Part shown: positions 28,014 to 34,573 of the stretch, in pieces | Layout: each line of letters begins with the position of its first letter | Numbering within the stretch: position 1 is the first letter of the stretch | Assembly: GCA_910587625.1 (NCBI GenBank) | Contig: CAJUMW010000001.1 | Span: 16,687-80,686 of the forward strand | DNA length: 64,000 nt | From: an uncultured Christensenellaceae bacterium | GTDB taxonomy: Bacteria > Bacillota > Clostridia > Christensenellales > Borkfalkiaceae | Direction: 5' to 3' | Notes under the pieces: model-generated | Seen by the model: only the letters and a program-made list of their open reading frames with translations | The model's database searches: none | What the model was told of the DNA's origin: nothing | Position numbers and translations under genes: made by a program

Positions 28014-29165
28014 ATGTCTGGATTTGGAAAAAAGGGAGAAAGTCAGAACGGGCAAAGCATAGCCGAGCTCGAGTCGCAGTACGCCGAAAGCGTTAATAAA
28101 ATACGCAAAATTTTGAACGGCAGAACGGACAAAAAAGACCTTTCTACAGATGAGAAACAGAAGCTGAGAACGGAATATTTGCGCGCCTCGCAGCTTGCGC
28201 AAAAGCTTTCGCAACGTCACACCGACAACGACCAGGTCGAAAAGTACAAAAAGGACGCCAAAAAGCTGAGCGACAGAGCAACGGAGTACGGCTCGAACAT
28301 AAACAGCAAAATTCCCGAAACAACGTTTGACGACGTAAAGGGACTTGAAGAAGTCAAAAAAATAGTTCAAAGCTTTATATTTATTGCAAAAAACCCCGAA
28401 ATAATCAAGTATTATAAGATCGAGGGCGGACTTGGTATGCTTATGTACGGCGCGCCCGGCACGGGCAAGACGATGTTTGCCGAAGCGATAGCCAACGCAT
28501 TGCGGCTGCCGTTGTTTGTAATAACCCCTGCGGACATATTCAAGTCGTACGTCGGAGAATCGGAACAGGCTGTAAGGCAGCTTTTCGACGAGATAGACGC
28601 CTGCCCCGACGGCGCAATACTTTTTGTGGACGAGTGCGAGTCAATATTTTCTAAGCGTACGTCAGACACCAAGGACTACAAGGCGGCGGTCACAACCGAG
28701 CTTTTGCAGCGCATAAACGGCTTCGGCGTAAACGGCTCGAAAAGAATTATAATTGCGGCGACAAACCGCCCCGACGTAATCGACCCTGCGTATTTAAGGT
28801 TTAAAAGATTTTCGCACCGCATACACGTCACGCCTCCCGACTTAAACGCAAAGCGCGCGATTATAGAAAGCAAGTTGAAGGGCATAGAGCTTTCCGACAT
28901 AACTTGCGAAGAGGTTTTGGAAATGACCGAAAGCTACTCCGAAACCAAGCTTCCCATAGGCACGGTAAGCGTAAAAACGGCTTATTACTCGGCTGCGGAT
29001 ATCTGCGGCATAATCGAGGAAACCTGCCGTCTGGCGCTTGAAAAAATTCAAGAGGCTAACTTGAAAAGCCCCATTCCCTTGACGCGTGAAATGTTTGAAA
29101 AATCCTTTAAAAAGTTAAAGCCCAGCATTTCCGCCGAGCTTTTAAAAGAGTATGAAGAGTTTTAA
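28014..29165 (+). CDS. Vps4/katanin-type AAA ATPase with N-terminal helical (MIT-like) domain, operon gene 10
   Basis: This 383-residue protein has one AAA domain of the meiotic clade type. The lead-in is TFDDVKGLEEVKK. Walker A is GAPGTGKT (146-153). The pore-loop/second-region motif is ADIFKSYVGESEQAVRQLF, which is nearly canonical for Vps4/spastin. Walker B is FVDECES (Asp206-Glu207), and sensor-1 and arginine-finger region is ATNRPDVIDPAYL followed by RFKRF. The first 100 residues are helical (YAESVNKIRKIL, EYLRASQLAQKL, KYKKDAKKLSDRATEY) and match the size and last-helix pattern of an MIT domain. Such enzymes disassemble helical polymers in eukaryotes and archaea. It is unusual to find one in a bacterial operon with helicases. 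It is the last gene of the operon, followed by a strong hairpin. Confidence 0.88.
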   Translation: MSGFGKKGESQNGQSIAELESQYAESVNKIRKILNGRTDKKDLSTDEKQKLRTEYLRASQLAQKLSQRHTDNDQVEKYKKDAKKLSDRATEYGSNINSKIPETTFDDVKGLEEVKKIVQSFIFIAKNPEIIKYYKIEGGLGMLMYGAPGTGKTMFAEAIANALRLPLFVITPADIFKSYVGESEQAVRQLFDEIDACPDGAILFVDECESIFSKRTSDTKDYKAAVTTELLQRINGFGVNGSKRIIIAATNRPDVIDPAYLRFKRFSHRIHVTPPDLNAKRAIIESKLKGIELSDITCEEVLEMTESYSETKLPIGTVSVKTAYYSAADICGIIEETCRLALEKIQEANLKSPIPLTREMFEKSFKKLKPSISAELLKEYEEF

Positions 29166-29170
29166 ATAAA

Positions 29171-29216
29171 TTACAATACAGCCGCGGCTTTTAAAAAAGC
29201 CGCGGCTGTATTGTAA
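29171..29216. terminator. Bidirectional hairpin between convergent genes
   Basis: A perfect 22-bp inverted repeat (29171-29192 with 29195-29216) contains the core GCCGCGGC. It lies between the ten-gene operon and a convergent small gene. T-runs are weak on both sides (the centre is T4/A6), but stem length suggests it ends transcription from both directions. Confidence 0.85.
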
Positions 29217-29222
29217 AAAAGT

Positions 29223-29480
29223 TTAATCTTTGTCCGCAACGCACTCGCAAACAACGTAACCGTCAATAATTTTCAACCCTTGCGGTATTTCCAAATGCTT
29301 AAAAACAAGTTCTTTCAATGGCGTAAAATATTTGTGAAACTCTTTGTCGGGAAAAACCAATTGCCCCTCGATCATTTCCATAATCCAAGCCATAAAATGC
29401 CACTCGAATTGCTGTTTTAAGCTTATTATCGTGCTTCTTTGCTCTTCGTCTTGATTGTTTGAATTTTTGTCGACTATCAT
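29223..29480 (-). CDS. Small unknown protein divergent from tandem HTH regulators
   Basis: I do not recognise this 85-residue, mostly helical protein (FEWHFMAWIMEMI, KYFTPLKELVFKHL). It starts at ATG 29480 (complement) with a GAAAGGA ribosome site. No membrane helix or signal is visible. It is transcribed away from the two Cro/CI-like genes, across a shared region with three palindromic operators, so it is probably controlled by them. The stretch is AT-richer than the neighbouring operon, suggesting separate acquisition. Confidence 0.65.
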   Translation of the reverse strand: MIVDKNSNNQDEEQRSTIISLKQQFEWHFMAWIMEMIEGQLVFPDKEFHKYFTPLKELVFKHLEIPQGLKIIDGYVVCECVADKD

Positions 29481-29517
29481 TTTTTATCCTTTCCCCGTTT
29501 AGCCGTTAGGTAAGCTT

Positions 29518-29603
29518 AGTTTATTTACAGATATTTTCTGTAAATAAACTATAACACAGATAATCTCTGTAACGCAAGCATTTTACAGATATTTTCTGTA
29601 AAA
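29518..29603. promoter_or_regulatory. Three evenly spaced palindromic operators
   Basis: Three copies of ACAGA-N5-TCTGT occur with centres at 29534, 29563 and 29592, exactly 29 bp apart. Copy 1 (29518-29550) is a perfect 14-bp inverted repeat, copy 2 has the minimal 5-bp arms (29556-29570), and copy 3 (29580-29604) has 10-bp arms. They fill the gap between the divergent small gene and the tandem HTH genes. Binding by one or both HTH proteins is the natural reading, like a phage operator set. Confidence 0.85.
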
Positions 29604-29623
29604 TATTTTATGAGGTAGTGATA

Positions 29624-29854
29624 ATGATAACTTTGACAAAAATTAGAGTTAAGCTTCAAGACGCAATTAGGCAAAGCAATTTAAGTCAAACAGAACTTGC
29701 AACAAAAATCGGAGTTGGTCAACAGACCGTATCTGAGTATTTGCACGGTAAATCAATGCCTGCTCTTGACACTTTTGCAAAACTTTGCGCTGTGCTTGAT
29801 ATTGACTCTAATGATATACTTTGCACTTCTGAATATGAGGAAAACAAAAAATGA
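29624..29854 (+). CDS. Cro/CI-type HTH regulator 1
   Basis: This 76-residue protein is essentially one XRE helix-turn-helix (SQTELATKIGVGQQTVSEYL). The ATG at 29624 is preferred over GTG 29618 because GAGGT (29612-29616) is then 7 bp upstream. Its stop overlaps the start of the next, homologous gene (ATGA). The two proteins share the frame of LTQTELA/MTQTAIA, GQQT/KQQT and KSMPALDT/KAMPALDT, so they arose by duplication. It is expected to bind the three palindromes just upstream and regulate itself and the divergent gene. Confidence 0.88.
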   Translation: MITLTKIRVKLQDAIRQSNLSQTELATKIGVGQQTVSEYLHGKSMPALDTFAKLCAVLDIDSNDILCTSEYEENKK

Positions 29855-30066
29855 TAACGTTACAGCAAATACAAGCAAGGTTGGCAGAGAGTATTAAGCA
29901 AAGCGGAATGACGCAAACAGCAATAGCAAAAGAACTTAACATTAAACAACAGACAATAGCGTGTTATCTTGCAGGCAAAGCAATGCCTGCACTCGATACG
30001 CTTGCAAACCTTTGTAAGCTTTTGGATGTAGAGCCGGCATACATACTTTGTTTAAAAGATGAATAA
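29851..30066 (+). CDS. Cro/CI-type HTH regulator 2
   Basis: This 71-residue XRE helix-turn-helix protein (MTQTAIAKELNIKQQTIACYL) is a tandem paralogue of the preceding gene and overlaps it by four bases, so the two are translated together. The recognition helices differ (VGQQTVSEY versus IKQQTIACY), so the two may prefer different operators among the three copies, as CI and Cro do. No dimerisation domain is visible beyond the five helices. Confidence 0.88.
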   Translation: MITLQQIQARLAESIKQSGMTQTAIAKELNIKQQTIACYLAGKAMPALDTLANLCKLLDVEPAYILCLKDE

Positions 30067-30072
30067 TAAAAA

Positions 30073-30105
30073 AACATTAGCCTTGCGAAACGCAAGGCTA
30101 ATGTT
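30073..30105. terminator. Bidirectional terminator between HTH genes and YitT gene
   Basis: A perfect 15-bp stem (30073-30087 with 30091-30105) with loop AAA carries a run of seven T on the minus-strand side. It serves the YitT gene on the minus strand and the HTH pair on the plus strand. Confidence 0.92.
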
Positions 30106-31032
30106 CTATTCGATAGACGTTCTGAAACCTTTACCTAAAATCTCGTTGGTGTCGGTCAAAATTACAAAGGCGGAGGGGTCAACCTGATGAATTTTTATTT
30201 TTAGTTTCAAAGCTTCGCTTCGCTTGCAAACGGTCAAAATAACTTTTTTCGGCTCGCCCGTATAGCCGCCCTCGGCTGCGTATGTGGTGTAGCCGCGGTG
30301 CAATCCCTCGATAATAAAGGGAGTGATTAGCTCGGCTTTTGTAGTAATAATCGTAACAAATTTACTTTTGCCTATGCTCTCTATTACGCCGTCAACGAGG
30401 AACATTTTCGAGAACAGACCCAAAATAGAGTAAAGACCGGTGGTTGTGTCGAAAACGAAAAAGGCTGACGAGGCAATCAACAGGTCGGTAATAAGCAGAG
30501 CCTTGCCTATATCCATTTTCGAGTATTTTTTTATTATAAGCGCTATAATGTCGGTTCCGCCGGAAGAAGCCTTGCAGTTGAAAATAATTGCGCTGGCTAT
30601 GCCCGTCAAAAGCATGGCATATACAAATTCAAGCAGTTTTTGGTCGGTAAAAGGCAGAGATATATTGTAATACTCGAAAATTCTTTCCATAATCCACATT
30701 TCTATGGTATAGAGTATCGAGCAATACGCAGTTTTAAAGGTGCAGCCCTTGCCGAGGAATATAAACCCGATTATTATCAAAATCGAGTTTATCGACAGCA
30801 TTATTACAGACTGCGTTAAAAACGGCACAAGCGGCGTAATAAATTTGCTCAAAATTATGCCCACGCCGCTGACTCCGCCCGTTGCAAAGTTGTTCGGACC
30901 TTTAAACAGGGCTACGCCGAGCGCAAGTATGAATACGCCGATGTTGAGTATTACCCAATACAATATCGAGCCGCGTATCTTTTTTGCGCGTTCGGCTTTT
31001 GAAATCGGGTCTTTGTCTTTTTGTTTTTTCAT
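30106..31032 (-). CDS. YitT-family membrane protein (2)
   Basis: This 308-residue protein has five to six membrane helices. It also has the family signatures NNFATGGVSGVGII near the first helix pair and FNCKASSGGTDIIALII in the middle. A C-terminal DUF2179 domain (TIITTKAELI...GGYTGEPKKVILTVCKRSEA) is cytosolic. The transport or sensing role of this Bacillota family is not established. It is transcribed after, and is a paralogue of, 31062-32177, with only about 29 bp between. The two share about the same order of motifs, including GGYTGE-x-KK and TVCKRSEALKLK. Confidence 0.93.
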   Translation of the reverse strand: MKKQKDKDPISKAERAKKIRGSILYWVILNIGVFILALGVALFKGPNNFATGGVSGVGIILSKFITPLVPFLTQSVIMLSINSILIIIGFIFLGKGCTFKTAYCSILYTIEMWIMERIFEYYNISLPFTDQKLLEFVYAMLLTGIASAIIFNCKASSGGTDIIALIIKKYSKMDIGKALLITDLLIASSAFFVFDTTTGLYSILGLFSKMFLVDGVIESIGKSKFVTIITTKAELITPFIIEGLHRGYTTYAAEGGYTGEPKKVILTVCKRSEALKLKIKIHQVDPSAFVILTDTNEILGKGFRTSIE

Positions 31033-31061
31033 ATTTTCCTGCCGGGGTTTTAAACCGTAAT

Positions 31062-32177
31062 TTAAGTCGAGGGGCCGAAACCTTTTCCGAGAATTTCGTT
31101 TGCGTCGGTAATTATTACAAACGCGGTGGGGTCTACTTCGTGTAATTTCATTTTAAGCTTCAACGCTTCGCTGCGCTTGCATACGGTTATAATAATTTTT
31201 TTCTTCTCTCCCGTATAGCCGCCCTCGGCGTCGTACATTGTGTAGCCGTGGTTTATTACCTTTAATATATAGTCTGATATTATATCCACGTTGCGCGTAA
31301 TTATAGTTATGTATTTTGTCTTGCCTATATTCTCTATAACGCTGTCCAAAAGGAATGATTTCGTAAACAGACCCAACAGCGAGAACAGCGCCGAAGATAC
31401 GGTAAAGGTATAGAAGGATACAAGCACTACCACCATATCTATAAGCATAAGCGCAAATCCCACGTTAAGCGAGGTGTATTTTTTGAGTATAAGCGCTATA
31501 ATGTCCGTTCCGCCCGACGATGCGCCGCAGTTGAATATAAGCGCGCCGCCCACGCCGAACAGCAAAATTGCGTACACAAGCTCTAAAAGCGGCTCTCCCT
31601 CGGTGTGCATTGCAACTCCGTTTATATACTCTATGTTGCCTGCGGCGTCATAAATATATTCTGCGGACAGGGGCTTGTCGAGCGGACAAATAATTTCAAG
31701 CAGCCAAATTATACCCGTGTATGCAAGCGAGCAGAAAATTGTGCGCACCGTGCATTCTTTGCCGAGAATTATAAGACCTATTATCAAAAGCAAAACGTTG
31801 ATAATTGCCATTATAACGCCCTGCGTCAAAATTGCCGAAACCGCCTCGGGCAAAAAGCTGTTTATAATTATTGCAACACCGGCAATTCCGCCCAGCGTCA
31901 GGTCGTTGGGGGTCTGGAAAAAGTAAACGCTGCACGACATCATAATTATGCCGAAAACAAGCAGCGACCAATTAATTGCCGCACGCTTTATTTTTTGCTT
32001 TTTGGTAAGCACTTTTTCTCCGTAGGTTTTGGGTGCGCCTTCCAATACCGCCGCGTCGGTGGCCGCAGTTTCGCTTTGCGCTTCAACGGGGGCGCTATCG
32101 GGAACTGTTACAATATCGCTAATCTCCGTTTCCGCAATGGGTGCAGCCTCGCTTGAACTTTGCTTTTTTTTCTTCAT
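31062..32177 (-). CDS. YitT-family membrane protein (1)
   Basis: This 371-residue protein is like its downstream paralogue but has an extra cytosolic N-terminal extension of about 60 residues (Ser/Glu/Ala-rich, then KKQKIKRA) and a loop insert before the central helix. Signatures are DLTLGGIAGVAIII and FNCGASSGGTDIIALIL, and the DUF2179 end contains GGYTGEKKKIIITVCKRSEA. It starts at ATG 32177 (complement) with AGAGAG upstream and is the first gene after a good minus-strand promoter at 32296-32324. The pair probably forms a homo- or heteromeric membrane complex. Confidence 0.93.
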   Translation of the reverse strand: MKKKKQSSSEAAPIAETEISDIVTVPDSAPVEAQSETAATDAAVLEGAPKTYGEKVLTKKQKIKRAAINWSLLVFGIIMMSCSVYFFQTPNDLTLGGIAGVAIIINSFLPEAVSAILTQGVIMAIINVLLLIIGLIILGKECTVRTIFCSLAYTGIIWLLEIICPLDKPLSAEYIYDAAGNIEYINGVAMHTEGEPLLELVYAILLFGVGGALIFNCGASSGGTDIIALILKKYTSLNVGFALMLIDMVVVLVSFYTFTVSSALFSLLGLFTKSFLLDSVIENIGKTKYITIITRNVDIISDYILKVINHGYTMYDAEGGYTGEKKKIIITVCKRSEALKLKMKLHEVDPTAFVIITDANEILGKGFGPST

Positions 32178-32295
32178 TTATAACTCTCTTTTATTAATTA
32201 TTGCAAGTAGAAAATTTTATGTGCAAACCCACCCGACAAACTGCCGAAATTTATAAAACGGAGCCTTATTTTACGGGTTGATTTCTCTTAAATGA

Positions 32296-32324
32296 ATGAT
32301 AACATAAACGTTTTGTAAAGTCAA
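32296..32324 (-). promoter_or_regulatory. Promoter of the YitT pair
   Basis: On the minus strand TTGACT (32324-32319), 17 bp, then TATCAT (32301-32296). It lies about 120 bp upstream of the first YitT start. The leader between holds no clear hairpin. Confidence 0.7.
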
Positions 32325-32404
32325 TTTAAAGTCGCAATTTTTAACAGGATATTTTTACCTGAAAATTACCGTAAGCCGTATTTTAATCTTTCTCCTTAGC
32401 GGTA

Positions 32405-32433
32405 TTGACTTTAAGTTCAGGGCGTGATATAAT
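32405..32433 (+). promoter_or_regulatory. Promoter of the alpha-glucan genes
   Basis: TTGACT (32405-32410), 17 bp, TATAAT (32428-32433), 42 bp before the GH13 start, with AAAGGGA as ribosome site. It is divergent from the YitT promoter. The roughly 80 bp between the two promoters show nothing else clear. Confidence 0.85.
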
Positions 32434-32474
32434 TTGAAGTAAGAAATAGTAATTGCTGATAAAAGGGACTTACA

Positions 32475-34517
32475 ATGATAAACGCCAACGCGTTGTTTAC
32501 CGACGAAACAGAAAATTTTAAAACCCCGTACGAGCCTAATCTGGGGGACACGGTTACTTTAATTTTCAGAACTCTCAAAAACGATGTTTTGCAGGCAAAT
32601 GCCGTCATAAACGGACTAAACCACAAAATGAAGAAGTTTTTGTGCGACAAGCAGTTCGACTATTATAAGTATTCCTTTAAATGCAACACCAGACACTTTA
32701 ACTACTACTTCACCGCATACGACGAGGACGATACAATTTGTTACAACAGGTTGGGTTGCGTGAAGCAAGTTGACGAGAAATTTAACTTTTCGTTTACCGC
32801 CAACCGTAAAGTGCCGGATTGGGCTAAGGGCGCCGTGTTCTATCAAATTTATCCCGACAGGTTTTGTAACGGAACTAAGTCAAACGACGTAACCGACAAC
32901 GAATACTATTATACGGGCGGACACTCGAGGCGCGTTCGCGATTGGTACAAATATCCCGACGAGCTCGACGTGCGCTGCTTTTACGGCGGCGACTTGCAGG
33001 GCGTCAAGCAAAAGCTCGACTACTTGCAGGATTTAGGGGTGGAAGCTATTTACTTCAATCCGCTGTTTGTTTCGCCCTCGAACCACAAGTACGACACTCA
33101 GGACTACGACTATATCGACCCTCATCTCGCCGTAATCGAGGAGGATTTGGAACACAGTATGCAGTACTGGGAAAGGCACAACGGGTTTGCTCCGAAGTAT
33201 ATAACGCGCACTACTTCGCGCGTCAATCTTGAAAAATCCAACCTGTTTTTTATCGACCTTGTAAAAGAAATTCACGACCGCGGCATGCGCGTAATTATCG
33301 ACGGGGTGTTCAATCATTGCGGCTCGTTCAATAAGTGGCTCGACAAAGAGGGCATTTACGTCAATAAAGAGGGCTACAAAATGGGCGCCTATCAATCCGA
33401 AACAAGCCCGTACAGAAAATATTTTAATTTTGAGAACAGCGACCTTCACAGCGAGTACGAGGGGTGGTGGGGCTATTCCACTTTGCCCAAACTCAACTAT
33501 GAAAATAGCCACAGCCTCGAAGAACATATGTGGTCGCTCGGCGCTAAGTGGGTTTCCGCACCGTTCAACGTTGACGGGTGGAGGCTTGACGTCGCTGCGG
33601 ACTTGGGTCACAGCGAAAGTTACAACCATAAATTTTGGAGAAATTTCCACCGCCGCGTGCGCGCCGCAAATCCCGAGGCGTTCATATTTGCCGAGCACTA
33701 CGGCTCGCCCGAAAGCTGGCTTGTAAAAGGAGAGTGGGATTCCGTAATGAACTACGACGCTTTTATGGAGCCCGTAAGTTGGTTTTTGACGGGTATGGAA
33801 AAGCACAGCGAGGCGTTCGACTGCAATAAGCTGTACGACGGGAATCTGTTCTTCGAAAGCATGTTTAAAAATATGGCGCGCTTTCCGCGCCCCGCGCTTG
33901 ACTCGGCGTTGAACCAACTTTCCAACCACGACCATTCAAGGTTTTTAACGCGCACCAACCGCACCGTGGGGACTATAAGAACTAAGGGCCCGCACGAGGC
34001 TTCGTACAATATCGACAAGCGCGTTATGCAGCTCGGCGTGCTTATTCAAATGACCTGGGTGGGTTCTCCCGGCATATATTACGCCGACGAGGCGGGACAG
34101 GTGGGGTGGACGGACCCCGACTCGCGCCGCACCTATCCTTGGGGCGGAGAAGATTGGAATTTAATCAACTTTCATAAGGCGGCAATAGCTTTAAGAAAGC
34201 GCATTCCCTGCCTTAAAATGGGAAGCTTGAAACAGCTTGACGCGGGCTCGGGATACATAGCTTACGGCAGGTTCGACAAAGACGAGTGCTGCGCCGTTGT
34301 AATCAACTGTACCGATAACGCAATTTCGCTGCGCGTGCCCGTGTGGGAAATAGGCGTGCCGCACTCGGGCGCAGATATGGAATTGTGCTTTTCGTGCGGC
34401 AGTTGGGGGTTCTCAACCGAGGGGGAAAAAAGCAATATTAAGTACGGTAGACTGCTTGTAACCCTGCACGAAAAGAGCGCGTGCGTCTATCGCTATTCTT
34501 TTAAGAAAGACTGTTAA
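32475..34517 (+). CDS. GH13 alpha-amylase family enzyme (neopullulanase/cyclomaltodextrinase type)
   Basis: This 680-residue protein has an N-terminal beta-sandwich of the CBM34 type (about 1-125). The GH13 barrel then begins at WAKGAVFYQIYPDRFCNG. Catalytic residues are Asp372 (GWRLDVAADL), Glu407 (FAEHYG) and Asp486 (SNHDHSRF). The region VFNHCG and the long B-domain are intact, and a C-terminal beta domain ends the protein. The lack of a signal peptide puts it in the cytoplasm, where this subgroup hydrolyses maltodextrin, pullulan or cyclodextrin. It is followed by glgB, so the two are likely a glycogen/maltodextrin pair. The exact substrate is not determined. Confidence 0.92.
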   Translation: MINANALFTDETENFKTPYEPNLGDTVTLIFRTLKNDVLQANAVINGLNHKMKKFLCDKQFDYYKYSFKCNTRHFNYYFTAYDEDDTICYNRLGCVKQVDEKFNFSFTANRKVPDWAKGAVFYQIYPDRFCNGTKSNDVTDNEYYYTGGHSRRVRDWYKYPDELDVRCFYGGDLQGVKQKLDYLQDLGVEAIYFNPLFVSPSNHKYDTQDYDYIDPHLAVIEEDLEHSMQYWERHNGFAPKYITRTTSRVNLEKSNLFFIDLVKEIHDRGMRVIIDGVFNHCGSFNKWLDKEGIYVNKEGYKMGAYQSETSPYRKYFNFENSDLHSEYEGWWGYSTLPKLNYENSHSLEEHMWSLGAKWVSAPFNVDGWRLDVAADLGHSESYNHKFWRNFHRRVRAANPEAFIFAEHYGSPESWLVKGEWDSVMNYDAFMEPVSWFLTGMEKHSEAFDCNKLYDGNLFFESMFKNMARFPRPALDSALNQLSNHDHSRFLTRTNRTVGTIRTKGPHEASYNIDKRVMQLGVLIQMTWVGSPGIYYADEAGQVGWTDPDSRRTYPWGGEDWNLINFHKAAIALRKRIPCLKMGSLKQLDAGSGYIAYGRFDKDECCAVVINCTDNAISLRVPVWEIGVPHSGADMELCFSCGSWGFSTEGEKSNIKYGRLLVTLHEKSACVYRYSFKKDC

Positions 34518-34573
34518 TTGAGGCATATTACGGGGGTAATCCCGTTTTTAAATAAAATATGAGGGGAAAATTT

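Noticed and set aside
8414..29165. Assignment of the ten-gene operon to DISARM, BREX, Zorya or the tellurite (Ter) systems.
   Set aside because: SNF2 and helicase genes overlap in type, but DUF1998, PglZ, methylases, MotAB-like and TerD genes are all absent.
29518..29603. Three similar short palindromes at constant spacing could be taken for a CRISPR array.
   Set aside because: Repeats are about 15-33 bp palindromes with 29-bp period and almost no spacer; they sit in a divergent promoter region beside HTH genes and no cas gene is present.
29223..30066. Remnant prophage.
   Set aside because: Only the regulatory part resembles a phage switch; no integrase, terminase, structural or lysis gene lies nearby.
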